This document shows positions 24,984 to 33,475 of a DNA stretch of 64,000 bases, one piece after another. Every line of letters begins with the position of its first letter. Within the stretch, counting starts at the first letter, position 1. The position numbers and the translations under genes were made by a program. The DNA is from CBDUEV01 sp965366365 (lineage in GTDB: Bacteria > Actinomycetota > Acidimicrobiia > Spongiisociales > JAENVV01), in assembly GCA_965366365.1 (NCBI GenBank), contig CBDUEV010000005.1, forward strand, positions 1 through 64,000. Reading direction: 5' to 3'. Under the pieces are notes generated by a model. The model made no database searches. It was not told the origin of the DNA and worked only from the letters and a program-made list of their open reading frames with translations.

Positions 24984-25235
24984 ATGTCACTGTTCATGGA
25001 TGTGCACAACATGGAAGGCGGAGTGTCCGCCGAGGACGTCGCCGGAGCGCACAGCGCGGATCTGGCCACGCAAGGTCAGCACGGCGTCGAGTACCTCAAG
25101 TACTGGGTAGATGAGGAAGCCGGGAAGATCTTCTGCCTGGTGAACGCACCCGACGCCGAAGCGGCCAACACCGTCCACCGAGAAGCTCACGGTCTCGTCG
25201 CCGATGAGATTTATATGGTGAGCGAACACGAATAG
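24984..25235 (+). CDS. DUF4242 protein (possible nickel-binding type)
   Basis: An 83-residue protein of the DUF4242 family (SLFMDVHNMEGGVSAEDVAGAH, YLKYWVDEEAGKIFCLVNAPDAEAANTVHREAHG). It forms a small ferredoxin-like fold; a Streptomyces member binds nickel. ATG 24984 follows GAAGGGA. It is divergent from the SARP gene, with the SARP-type repeats in between, which suggests that it is a target of that regulator. Confidence 0.82.
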   Translation: MSLFMDVHNMEGGVSAEDVAGAHSADLATQGQHGVEYLKYWVDEEAGKIFCLVNAPDAEAANTVHREAHGLVADEIYMVSEHE

Positions 25236-25455
25236 ATCTGAATGCGGGCGGGACGGCGATCAGCGCCGATTCCCGCCCGCTCCATCGTGCTCAGGCTGGA
25301 ACCCATCGGGGATCTTGACGATCACCGAGTGGATGATGAGGAATCCACCACCGCGAGCTGGGAACCACTTGCCCCGGCGGCGTGCCGGCCAGCTATCGGG
25401 GGTGCTCGGCGCCGGCCCGAGGCGGCCGCGCAACCCATCGCTTCGAACCAGGCGA

Positions 25456-25461
25456 TATCGT
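25456..25461 (+). promoter_or_regulatory. -10 box, probably leaderless, for dinB
   Basis: TATCGT ends 6 nt before ATG 25468, with no Shine-Dalgarno between. No LexA box was found near it. Confidence 0.4.
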
Positions 25462-25467
25462 GCACCC

Positions 25468-26664
25468 ATGGGGTTCAGTGAACCGATCATCCACATCGAC
25501 ATGGACGCCTTCTTCGTGGAATGTGAACGCCTCGAGAACCCCGCCCTGGTCGGCAAGCCGGTGGTGGTGGGCGGCGCAGGCAAGCGGGGAGTGGTGGCGG
25601 CCGCCTCCTACGAAGCGCGCCGGTACGGAATCCGGTCGGCGCAACCGATGATCCGAGCTCTGCGCACCTGTCCCCAGCTCGTGGTGGTGCCACCCCGACA
25701 CGACCTGTACCGCCGGGTGTCGGAACAGGTGTTTGAGATCCTCAGGGCAACGACCCCCCTTGTCGAAGGCCTGAGCATCGACGAGGCGTTCCTCGACGTG
25801 GGGGGTCTCCACGTTCACTATCCCTCGTCGGTGGCCATCGCCGAGTCGATCCGGGCGAGCATCAAAGAGACCATCGGCATTCCTTCGTCGGCCGGAATCG
25901 CCGGCAACAAGCTTCTGGCCAAGCTCGCCTCGGACTCCGCCAAACCGGACGGCTCCCGCCATGTGCCGATCGAGCACCAGCTCGAGTTCCTCCACGCGCT
26001 GCCCGTCCGACGGCTGTGGGGCGTCGGCGAAGCGACCTATGCGTCCCTGGAACGCTACGGGGTGCAGACGGTCGGCGACCTCGCCGCCATCCCCGAACGG
26101 CGCTTGGTGTCCGATCTGGGGGCGGTGGTTGGTCATGCGCTCTACGCCTTGGCGCAGGGTCAGGACAGCCGACCGGTGGAGCCTTCGACAGAGGTGAAAT
26201 CGGTCTCGGTGGAGGTCACCTATCCGGAAGATCTGCACGATCCGGCCCAGGTGCGGGTCGAAGTACTCCGCCACGCCACCAAGGTGGGTGCCCGTCTCCG
26301 CCGGGCGGGGCTGGCGGGGAGGACGGTGAATCTGAAAGTGAGGTTCTCCGACTTCTCGACCCCGACGCGCAGCATCACCCTCGAATCCCCGACCGACGTT
26401 GCCCGCGACATCCACCACGCCGCCCTGGACCTCCTCGAGCGGATCCCGCGGCGCGGCGTTGGCATACGCCTCCTCGGGGTTGGGGTGTCCAACCTCAGTC
26501 CGGCGTCTGCTCCCCGGCAACTGGCCACGGACCGCTCACCCAAATGGGACGACCTCGAAGCGGCGGTGTCGACGGTTCGAGAACGCTACGGCGACGAGTC
26601 CGTTGGCCCGGCCAGTCTCGGCGGGAAGACCATCGCCCCCGATTCGGCGGAACCCGCCTCATGA
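25468..26664 (+). CDS. dinB: DNA polymerase IV (Y family)
   Basis: A 398-residue Y-family polymerase. The metal-binding motifs are HIDMDAFFVECE near the start and SIDEAFLDV at about residue 105. A helix-hairpin-helix region (RLWGVGEATYASLERYGVQTVGDLA) and the little-finger domain follow. It copies past damaged bases. The beta-clamp motif, usually QLxLF near the C-terminus, is poor here (RQLATD), and the usual closing GPASL is present. ATG 25468 is chosen because the protein then starts just before the first conserved strand; an extension to 25315 is unlikely. Confidence 0.92.
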   Translation: MGFSEPIIHIDMDAFFVECERLENPALVGKPVVVGGAGKRGVVAAASYEARRYGIRSAQPMIRALRTCPQLVVVPPRHDLYRRVSEQVFEILRATTPLVEGLSIDEAFLDVGGLHVHYPSSVAIAESIRASIKETIGIPSSAGIAGNKLLAKLASDSAKPDGSRHVPIEHQLEFLHALPVRRLWGVGEATYASLERYGVQTVGDLAAIPERRLVSDLGAVVGHALYALAQGQDSRPVEPSTEVKSVSVEVTYPEDLHDPAQVRVEVLRHATKVGARLRRAGLAGRTVNLKVRFSDFSTPTRSITLESPTDVARDIHHAALDLLERIPRRGVGIRLLGVGVSNLSPASAPRQLATDRSPKWDDLEAAVSTVRERYGDESVGPASLGGKTIAPDSAEPAS

Positions 26665-26703
26665 TTTTCTCCAACTCTTTGTTTCCACAACTCCGCATCC
26701 TCG

Positions 26704-26709
26704 TATAAT
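26704..26709 (+). promoter_or_regulatory. Consensus -10 box before the DUF3040 gene, with adjacent palindrome
   Basis: TATAAT is a perfect -10. TTTCCA (26682-26687, 16-nt spacer) is the best -35. Downstream lies the inverted repeat CGAAC-N5-GTTCG (26725-26739), placed where a repressor could block transcription. It resembles a LexA box but has one spacer base too many. Confidence 0.5.
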
Positions 26710-26762
26710 GTGCGAACACGTGCACGAACGGACGGTTCGGTCACGAATGGGGAGCAGCACGT

Positions 26763-27110
26763 ATGGGGCTTGACGACAGAGAGCAGCGAATCCTCGCCGA
26801 GATAGAACGAAGGTTCTACGAGGAAGACCCGGATCTCGCTGACGCCGTGCGCAACATCACCCGGGCGGCTTCGTCCCGGTGGCGTTTCCGCCTGGCCATT
26901 CTCGGTACCGTCGTCGGCCTGGTCATCGCCCTGGGTTCGGTGCTCTGGAACACCTGGGTGGCGCTGGGTGGATTCGTGCTTCTCGTCGTCTCGGCGGCCA
27001 CCCTCATCCAGGGCCTTCGCTTGCGCAGCGGCAAACTCGACACCGTCTCGACAGGCGTCGCGCGAACTTTTGCCGACCGCTTCAAACGCCGCCCCCCGTT
27101 TGAGCGCTAG
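26763..27110 (+). CDS. DUF3040 membrane protein
   Basis: A 115-residue protein of the actinobacterial DUF3040 family. The soluble start is GLDDREQRILAEIERRFYEEDPDLA, followed by two membrane spans (LAILGTVVGLVIALGSVLW and VALGGFVLLVVSAATLI). The tail is basic (FADRFKRRPPFER). The function is unknown. It is a single gene with an almost consensus promoter, suggesting good expression. Confidence 0.85.
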   Translation: MGLDDREQRILAEIERRFYEEDPDLADAVRNITRAASSRWRFRLAILGTVVGLVIALGSVLWNTWVALGGFVLLVVSAATLIQGLRLRSGKLDTVSTGVARTFADRFKRRPPFER

Positions 27111-27239
27111 GGTGCGTTCGAGGGCGCTAAAGTAGCCCTCCGTTGCGACGTCGGACTGGCCCGACGAACCGATCTCGGGGATCGCAGAGGTAGAGCGGCT
27201 CAACCCCTTTTGGCAGCCGCGGTGACGTGTGGGAGAGAA

Positions 27240-27722
27240 ATGCAGGACGGATTCACGGCGCAGCAGGCGTCAAAGCTGACAGGTTGTTCACAGCACCAGC
27301 TTCGATATTGGGATCGAGTCGATCTCGTCCGGCCCACGGTGCAAGGCACCGGCGGTCGACCCGGGGTGCGGCGCCTCTACAACTTCCGGGACCTCGTTGC
27401 GTTGCGCGTCGTCCGGAGTCTGCTCGACAACGGCATGTCGGTGCAGCGGGTTCGGCGGGCATGGGATTACCTGCGCCGCAACGCCGACATGGATGTTCAC
27501 CTGGCCGACGTGAAGCTGGTCACGGACGGCATCTCCATCTTCCGGGTGGCCGCCAACGACGACCAGCTTCTGGACGCACTCAAAGAAGGGCAGCTCGCCT
27601 TCTTCGTGGCGATCGACACGATCGCCCGAGAGGTTGAAGAAGATGTCACCCGCTTCGAGCTGGACCGCGAACAGTTCCTCGATGTGCTCCGTCGAGTCGA
27701 AGAGGACGTCGCCAACGGCTGA
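27240..27722 (+). CDS. MerR-family transcriptional regulator
   Basis: A 160-residue protein with a MerR-type winged helix (FTAQQASKLTGCSQHQLRYWDRVDLVRP, then RRLYNFRDLVALRVVRSLLDNGMSVQRVRRAWDYL). The C-terminal part is acidic and helical and carries no metal-binding cysteines. Its signal is unknown. ATG 27240 follows GGGAGAG. It ends 27 nt before the convergent transglutaminase gene. Confidence 0.88.
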   Translation: MQDGFTAQQASKLTGCSQHQLRYWDRVDLVRPTVQGTGGRPGVRRLYNFRDLVALRVVRSLLDNGMSVQRVRRAWDYLRRNADMDVHLADVKLVTDGISIFRVAANDDQLLDALKEGQLAFFVAIDTIAREVEEDVTRFELDREQFLDVLRRVEEDVANG

Positions 27723-27749
27723 AGACTCTCCGTCTCCGGTCCGACCCGT

Positions 27750-30137
27750 TCAGAGCCGCCGGAGCGACCGCAGGGTCCACCAAGACCGGAAGCGCGCCCA
27801 GCGCCCGTAACGATTCCGGAGAGCCGTCTCAGTCGCCGAGAAGGATCGCATACCCTGGCTGACCTCCCGGTGCGTCAACTCTGCCGTGGCCGCAAACGTC
27901 TGCTTCGTGCGTACCATGGCCAGCGGCGTGAGCGACGGCTCCACCTGTTGCGCCACCTCGAGCGGGGTGCGATCGCCCGAAATGGGCTGCTGCAGGTCGG
28001 TGAGCCGATCGACGATCTCCTGCCACGCCGCGTCGATGTTGCCGCGATGGATGCGATACATCCGAACCCGTCTGCGAATCAGCTTGAAGAGCGGGACCAG
28101 CGCGAAGAGACTCAGCGCAGCCGGAACACGCCAGAACCAGTCAGGCAGAGAGAAGCCCGAGTCATTCGAGACAGGGCTCTGCGAACTTCCCTCCGTCCCG
28201 GCGAACTCGTCGAGGCTCGCCAGATACTCCTGCAGCGGCAACTGATTGGGGCCGAACAGGGGCACACCCGAGAACGCGTCGGGGTCGACCCGGGGGTCGA
28301 TCACCGTCTGGAGGGGGGCGAGAGCGAGGGCGTAGTCCCGGGGCTCGAACGCCAAATCCTCGACAGTGGCCGGGTTGATGCCATCGCCCCGTGGGGTGGG
28401 ATCGAAGCGAGTCCAACCGTGGTTGTCGATCCACAGTTCCACCCAGGCATGGGCGTTGCGTTGCCGGACCACGATGACTCCATCGGGACCGGCTTCCCCC
28501 GGGGTGAAACCCAGCACGACGCGGGAGGGGATCTCGACCATGCGGGCCATGACCGCCATCCCGGTGGCGAATTGTTCGCAGTACCCCCTCCTGAAGTTCG
28601 GGCTTTCGGGGTCGAAAAGCCAGGCGGCCAAGTCGGTGGCAGCGTGGCCGGCGTCGATATCGACCGTGTAGCGGAACTCACCGGAGTCGCGGTAGAACGC
28701 TTCCAGTAGCAAAGCCCGTTCGAAATCGGTTGTCCCGTTGGCGGTGATCTCCTCGGCGAGATCCTTGATCCGGACCTCCACCTCCTCGGGCAACGCCAGA
28801 TACTCGGCGATGTTCTGCGGGCGCAGGCGAGGCAGCGTCTGAGGTGACGGAGCTCCTAGGAACTGCCCGTCATCGGCGGCGAGGGCAAACATCGGCGAGA
28901 GCTGGCCGCCCACCGAGGCCAGGGCCGCCAGTGAGTCGTTGGGGACTTCCGACCGGATCGAATATTGCAGCCCACGGAACGTCAACGCGTCGAAGTTGAG
29001 GGCACCGTCCTCGCGGATCTCGAAAGTCTGGTCGAGGAGGTCGTTGCTCGTCAGCATGTCGATGGGGGAGTAGGCGGCCGGGAGGTAGTTCTGGCGCAGT
29101 GATTCGATCCGGATGACCTGATCCACGATGCGGGTGTTGCCCTGGTAGGCGTGGTCTCCTCGTTCCCATGGCGACCCCGGTTCGTCACGCTTGGTGGGAA
29201 GAGCTCCGGGATACCAGTTCGTTCCGTCGTACTTCTCGAGGGTGATCAAACGCCAGTAGAGGTCCGAGGCGTCCACGTCGTCGCCCACCCTCGCCACGAA
29301 CACCGGCTCCTCGCTGAGTGTCAGCAGGTCGGTCTGTACGGTCGACACGAACAAGTTGTAGGACACGCCTCCGGAGATCCCATTGCCGATCCCGTTGCGG
29401 GTCCTCCAATCGAGAAGACCCTGCTCGGGCACCGATTCGTCGATGGTGAGCCCACCGGCCACCGAGGAGAGCACCAGCACCCCCAGGAAGAGAACCGGAA
29501 GTGCATAAGCCGTCCGGGGAACCAGATTGCCGCGCGTCGAACGGAGGCGACCCATCCCACGACTGCGCTCGTCGAGCACGGCCGCCCCCAGCGCGGCGGC
29601 CAGCAAGACCATGAAGACGAGAGGCCATATCCAACCCGAGCTCGCCCTGTCGATCGTGGCGAGCTGGAGGTAGAAGAGAAGAGGCGGCAGGAGACCGAGC
29701 AGAGGGCGACCGTTGGAGAGCGCCCAGGTCAGCAGCATCCCACAGGACCAATACACCCAGGCGATGACCGCCACCAGGCCGCCCACCGGTACGACCGGGG
29801 CCGATCCGTAGCGGATCAGCTCGACGGCAAAGCCGAGCTCCTCGGCCAGGGCGTTGGCCGTGTCGGCCGTGGGGATGAACCCGAACGTCACCGTCTCGGG
29901 AGCCACGATCAGGCCCGTGGCGACCACGAAACCGATCGCGTTGACCAACAGAATGGCCGGCGTGGAGAGGCGGTAGGTGGTGGCCGCCCAGGTCACCACC
30001 AACCCGAGGAGAAAGGACGCCAGGAGGACCGCCTGCCACGATGGTCCCACCTCGCTCGATCGAAGGAGCCGGGCCAGCCGGAACAGCGAAACGGTGACGG
30101 CAGTGGTGCCGACTATCCAGGAGAGGCGGTAGCCCAT
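27750..30137 (-). CDS. Transglutaminase-like membrane protein (TgpA, DUF3488)
   Basis: A 795-residue protein. About six membrane spans occupy the first 210 residues. A large outer domain then carries the transglutaminase core with Cys (FRRGYCEQFATGMAVMAR), His (NAHAWVELW) and Asp (WTRFDPTPRGDG). One more membrane span (FWRVPAALSLFALVPLF) and a cytoplasmic tail follow. The family acts as protease or transglutaminase and is often coupled to MoxR and DUF58 proteins. It is the last gene of that operon here and overlaps the DUF58 gene by 25 nt. Confidence 0.9.
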   Translation of the reverse strand: MGYRLSWIVGTTAVTVSLFRLARLLRSSEVGPSWQAVLLASFLLGLVVTWAATTYRLSTPAILLVNAIGFVVATGLIVAPETVTFGFIPTADTANALAEELGFAVELIRYGSAPVVPVGGLVAVIAWVYWSCGMLLTWALSNGRPLLGLLPPLLFYLQLATIDRASSGWIWPLVFMVLLAAALGAAVLDERSRGMGRLRSTRGNLVPRTAYALPVLFLGVLVLSSVAGGLTIDESVPEQGLLDWRTRNGIGNGISGGVSYNLFVSTVQTDLLTLSEEPVFVARVGDDVDASDLYWRLITLEKYDGTNWYPGALPTKRDEPGSPWERGDHAYQGNTRIVDQVIRIESLRQNYLPAAYSPIDMLTSNDLLDQTFEIREDGALNFDALTFRGLQYSIRSEVPNDSLAALASVGGQLSPMFALAADDGQFLGAPSPQTLPRLRPQNIAEYLALPEEVEVRIKDLAEEITANGTTDFERALLLEAFYRDSGEFRYTVDIDAGHAATDLAAWLFDPESPNFRRGYCEQFATGMAVMARMVEIPSRVVLGFTPGEAGPDGVIVVRQRNAHAWVELWIDNHGWTRFDPTPRGDGINPATVEDLAFEPRDYALALAPLQTVIDPRVDPDAFSGVPLFGPNQLPLQEYLASLDEFAGTEGSSQSPVSNDSGFSLPDWFWRVPAALSLFALVPLFKLIRRRVRMYRIHRGNIDAAWQEIVDRLTDLQQPISGDRTPLEVAQQVEPSLTPLAMVRTKQTFAATAELTHREVSQGMRSFSATETALRNRYGRWARFRSWWTLRSLRRL

Positions 30138-31315
30138 GATCTATTCGTGGCCGCGACCCAGGCGGGCGCCCAGGACTCTTCGGGTGTGATCGTCACGGTG
30201 ACGGCGCCGGCATGCTGGAAACCGTCCAAGCCCGTTGCCGAGATTGCCTGTTTCGACCCGTCATCGATCACCGAGAGGAGGATGGTGCTGGGGTAGTCCG
30301 TGGAGAGCATCCGTTGCGCCGAGAGAAGGTCATCGTCGGGAGTCCCGGTCACGATGATCAGGGCGCCGCCCCGCCCGGTTCGCTGGAGTCGGGCGCACGC
30401 CGCCCGGATGTCGAGCCGGTCGTGCGGTTCCACCACGGCGAGCGCCTCCATGCCGCGCTGATATTGCCTTCCCTCGGAGGCGAGGATCGACGTCAACCCG
30501 GTCGAGAAATCGGCGTCGTAGCCCGACCGGTAGAGGTGGCGGAGAAGCGAGGCCGCCCCCTGGACCGCCTTCTCGAAGGCAGCCGGGGTCTGGTAACGCC
30601 CTGAGCGAGGGTCAAAGAGGACGAGGGCCTGCGACTGCCAGGGAGTTTCGAGCTGACGGATCATGAGCTGATCCCGTTTGGCCGAACTCGGCCAGTGGAC
30701 GTGGCGCAGGTCGTCCCCGTGCCGGTAGTCGCGCAGGGTGAAGAAGTCCTCGCCTCCCATGTGGGAGAACTCGGGTCGGGCCGCCTGGTGGGATGGATCA
30801 CGACCTCGGGTGATGGGGAAGCCCTCGAGATCCTCGACAGATGGATAGACGATGAGCCGATCGGACAGACCGGTATCGCCGCCCTCTGTAGTCAGATGGA
30901 GCGGATCGGAGACAGTGACAGAGGCAGGACCCACCTGGTACACGCCCCGCGGCCTGCAGAGAATCTGATAGGTCGCCCGGGCGGCGTCGCCGCTGCCGAT
31001 GGACGAGGCGGCGAAACGGGCCGAGCCGAGGCCGATCACCTTGTCCTCCACGACCGGGTTGGGAAGTGGCCAGCGACCACGGTTGAAGACGGTGGCCTCG
31101 ACAATGGCGTGATCTCCCTCGTGGACGAGTGTCGGTGCCAGCCTGCGCACCACCTCCACCCGAGGCCGGAGAAGCCGGACCATCAGCGCTGACAACCCGG
31201 TGCCGCCGGTCAGAAGGAGGGCGGCGGTGAGGAGTTCCAGTTCACCGAGGCCCAGCCAGAGCAATCCGAGCGCCGCACTGGCGCCGAGCGCCGCCCAGCC
31301 TCGCTGGGTGAGCAT
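30113..31315 (-). CDS. DUF58 (von Willebrand-like) membrane protein
   Basis: A 400-residue protein. Two membrane spans at the start (WAALGASAALGLLWLGLGEL and LLTAALLLTGGTGLSALMV) precede a beta-rich region and the DUF58 signature RDYRHGDDLRHVHWPSSAKRD. A vWA-like fold follows (ALVLFDPRSG). MoxR-DUF58 pairs act together in cell-envelope or enzyme-assembly tasks. ATG 31315 overlaps the MoxR stop by 1 base in ATGA. A longer reading frame up to 32017 is antisense to MoxR and not real. Confidence 0.9.
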   Translation of the reverse strand: MLTQRGWAALGASAALGLLWLGLGELELLTAALLLTGGTGLSALMVRLLRPRVEVVRRLAPTLVHEGDHAIVEATVFNRGRWPLPNPVVEDKVIGLGSARFAASSIGSGDAARATYQILCRPRGVYQVGPASVTVSDPLHLTTEGGDTGLSDRLIVYPSVEDLEGFPITRGRDPSHQAARPEFSHMGGEDFFTLRDYRHGDDLRHVHWPSSAKRDQLMIRQLETPWQSQALVLFDPRSGRYQTPAAFEKAVQGAASLLRHLYRSGYDADFSTGLTSILASEGRQYQRGMEALAVVEPHDRLDIRAACARLQRTGRGGALIIVTGTPDDDLLSAQRMLSTDYPSTILLSVIDDGSKQAISATGLDGFQHAGAVTVTITPEESWAPAWVAATNRSWATASPG

Positions 31316-32295
31316 CAGCCGGGATCTCGAACGGTGGGAACCTTGAGTCCGGACAACACCGAATCGATGACGTCCGGCACTTTGGTGCCCCGCATGTGCG
31401 CTTCGGGGCGAAGAGCCAGGCGATGGCCGAGGACGGTGGGGGCTAGCTCTTTGACGTCGTCGGGGGCGACGAACGAGCGGCCGTCCATGGCGGCGCGAGC
31501 CCTGGCGACCCTCTGCAGGAAGAGCGTCGACCGTGGGGAAGCGCCCAGCAGGAGTTCGTTGTGGTGGCGGGTGGCCTCGACCAGGTCGACGATGAACGCC
31601 TTGATCGTGTCGGCGACGTGCACCTTTCGGGCGACATGGATCATCCGGAGCACGTCCTCGGCGCTCACCACGGCGTCGAGGGTGTCGAAGGTGGATTGGA
31701 CGCCGTGCGTGTCGAGAATCTCGAGTGACTTGGCTCGGTCGGGGTAGCCGACGACCAGACGCATCATGAACCGATCCAGTTGCGCCTCGGGGAGGGGATA
31801 GGTCCCTTCGTGCTCGAGCGGGTTCTGAGTGGCGACCACCATGAATGGCGGGTGGAGCACGCGGGTGGTGCCCTCGGTGGTCACCTGGCGTTCTTCCATC
31901 GCTTCCAGGAGGGCGGCTTGTGTCTTGGGGCTGGCTCGGTTGATCTCGTCGCCGACCACGATATTGGCAAAAATGGCTCCCGGCTTGAACTCGAACTCCG
32001 ACGACTGCCGATTCCAAACCGACACGCCCGTGATGTCTGAGGGGAGGAGATCGGGTGTGAATTGGATCCGCTGGAAAGAGCAGTCGATCGACCTGGCCAG
32101 GCTCTTGGCGAGCTGCGTCTTGCCGACCCCGGGGACGTCCTCGATGAGGAGGTGGCCCTCGGCGATGAGGCAGGAGACCATCAGTTCGATGACCTCACGC
32201 TTGCCCTGAATGACCTGCTCGATGTTCCGCACGATGCGATCGAAGGTGGTGGTATACCAGCCGATATCCTGCGCTTCGAGGGCGGGAGCTGTCAC
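31315..32295 (-). CDS. MoxR-family AAA+ ATPase
   Basis: A 326-residue AAA+ protein. Walker A is DVPGVGKTQLAKSLAR, Walker B VVGDEINRASPKTQAALLEAMEE, and the sensor block MVVATQNPLEHEGTYPLPEAQLDRF. The C-terminal lid domain includes GASPRSTLFLQRVARARAAMDGR. It is thought to act as a chaperone for vWA-domain proteins, here the DUF58 partner. GTG 32295 is chosen because GGAGGA lies 8-9 nt upstream; an extension to 32478 is unlikely. Confidence 0.93.
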   Translation of the reverse strand: MTAPALEAQDIGWYTTTFDRIVRNIEQVIQGKREVIELMVSCLIAEGHLLIEDVPGVGKTQLAKSLARSIDCSFQRIQFTPDLLPSDITGVSVWNRQSSEFEFKPGAIFANIVVGDEINRASPKTQAALLEAMEERQVTTEGTTRVLHPPFMVVATQNPLEHEGTYPLPEAQLDRFMMRLVVGYPDRAKSLEILDTHGVQSTFDTLDAVVSAEDVLRMIHVARKVHVADTIKAFIVDLVEATRHHNELLLGASPRSTLFLQRVARARAAMDGRSFVAPDDVKELAPTVLGHRLALRPEAHMRGTKVPDVIDSVLSGLKVPTVRDPG

Positions 32296-32418
32296 CAATG
32301 GTCCTCCAGGTCGGTTGGTTGCGGGCCACCAGCCTATCAAAGGCTCAGGTCTGTGCACTCTGGAATGCCGCCGCCGCAGGCATCGATTCTCACGTTCTGT
32401 GGCCGGAGACGGGCGCCG

Positions 32419-32424
32419 TATACT
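32419..32424 (+). promoter_or_regulatory. -10 box, probably leaderless, for the 80-aa gene
   Basis: TATACT is a near-consensus -10 and ends 7 nt before ATG 32432. TTCTGT (32395-32400) is a possible -35 with an 18-nt spacer. No Shine-Dalgarno lies between. Confidence 0.5.
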
Positions 32425-32431
32425 GCGGCGC

Positions 32432-32674
32432 ATGTCCACTGGTCCGGCGCTTTCGACCCAGGTCGTCTTGGCCGTCATACGCCATCCTTCCGTGTGGGGT
32501 GAAGCACTCCGCGTGGGGTGGGCCGTCTCACCGAAGCTGATGCCCGTTCCCCACGGTCCGTATCTCCGCTGGCGTGCGATGACCGCGTACGGGAACGCCG
32601 ATCAATCGTTCCGCTCCGACGACCTCATCGAATACCTGCGGTGGAGAAGACGCATGCGCAAAGGATCGCCGTGA
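32432..32674 (+). CDS. Small conserved actinobacterial-type protein (80 aa)
   Basis: An 80-residue basic protein with a helical start (LSTQVVLAVIRHPSVWGEALRVG) and the motif PHGPYLRWRAMTAYG. The motif resembles a class of small actinobacterial proteins with Y-x-R-(F/W)-R-x-x-TAYG whose function is unknown. The stop overlaps the GTG of the next gene, so the two are coupled. Start chosen by the TATACT box and by the end of homology-like sequence. Confidence 0.7.
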   Translation: MSTGPALSTQVVLAVIRHPSVWGEALRVGWAVSPKLMPVPHGPYLRWRAMTAYGNADQSFRSDDLIEYLRWRRRMRKGSP

Positions 32675-33444
32675 CGTCGCTTCAGGAGGAGCTCGGGCGG
32701 ATCGCCGGGGTCGCCGAGGCGGCCATCGAAGCATCAGGAGACGGCCCGGTCGGCATCCGAATCACAGTTGATCGTGGGTTCGATCAGTCCGAGGTGGCGA
32801 AAGCGGTCCGAGAACTCCTGGCGATGCGGGGGCTGACCTCGGCCCTCGCCGACCCCGTCTTTGCGTCGCCGCCATCGGACGACGCCTCACGAGGGGTGGC
32901 GGACGGGGCGAAGGCAGTGCTGGGGCCGCCCCGACAAAGCCGCAACGGAGGGCTCCTCGACCCGGTGCGGCGAAACCCGCCGGGCTCCGAGAGCGGGCCG
33001 GGGGAGGACGCCGGTGCCGCGGGGCTATCCAACCCGGACCCGTCCAAGTCGGTGGGGCCGGCGGCCGACGAGGCGCTGAGGAGCTCGGGCGTGGTCCAGG
33101 CCGCCGTCAGTGAGAGTGCCAAGGGTGTCGAGGTTGCGGTGAAGCTGGCGAACGGCAGCAGGGGGATTGGCAGAGGCGGCGCCTCCGCCGAGGGGATGTA
33201 CCGTGCGACCGCGGATGCCGTCTACGAGGCGACCGGCCGGCAAGGGGCGATTCCCACCTTCCAGGCGGTCGAGCGCCTGTCGGTCGAGGGCCATTCGGTG
33301 GAGGGTCTGCAACGCCCCGGGGGGTCGGCGATCACCGCGTTCCTCGAAAGGGACGGGACGGTCGTCGTCGGGTCCGCCATGGTGGGCGGCACCGAGGTGC
33401 TGGCGATCGCCCGGGCCGTGTGGGTGGCGTTGAGGTCCGGCTGA
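32671..33444 (+). CDS. Uncharacterised protein with variable linker (257 aa)
   Basis: A 257-residue protein from GTG 32671, coupled to the 80-aa gene in GTGA. The N-terminal 60 residues (VTSLQEELGRIAGVAEAAIE, VGIRITVDRGFDQSEVAKAVRELL) look folded. The middle (about 65-130) is low-complexity, rich in Gly, Pro and Ser. The C-terminal half is a mixed alpha-beta domain ending in LAIARAVWVALRSG. I do not recognise either domain. GC-rich middle sequence may have grown by local duplication. Confidence 0.65.
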   Translation: MTSLQEELGRIAGVAEAAIEASGDGPVGIRITVDRGFDQSEVAKAVRELLAMRGLTSALADPVFASPPSDDASRGVADGAKAVLGPPRQSRNGGLLDPVRRNPPGSESGPGEDAGAAGLSNPDPSKSVGPAADEALRSSGVVQAAVSESAKGVEVAVKLANGSRGIGRGGASAEGMYRATADAVYEATGRQGAIPTFQAVERLSVEGHSVEGLQRPGGSAITAFLERDGTVVVGSAMVGGTEVLAIARAVWVALRSG

Positions 33445-33475
33445 CCGCAGGCAGAGCGCCTCAGGCCCTCGCGCT

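Noticed and set aside
26725..26739. LexA (SOS) box
   Set aside because: CGAAC and GTTCG arms are present, but the spacer is 5 nt instead of 4. I list it only as a palindrome.
29151..30296. 381-codon plus-strand frame opposite the transglutaminase gene
   Set aside because: Very polar, repetitive His/Arg/Gly/Gln composition typical of an antisense frame; it crosses a real gene boundary on the other strand.
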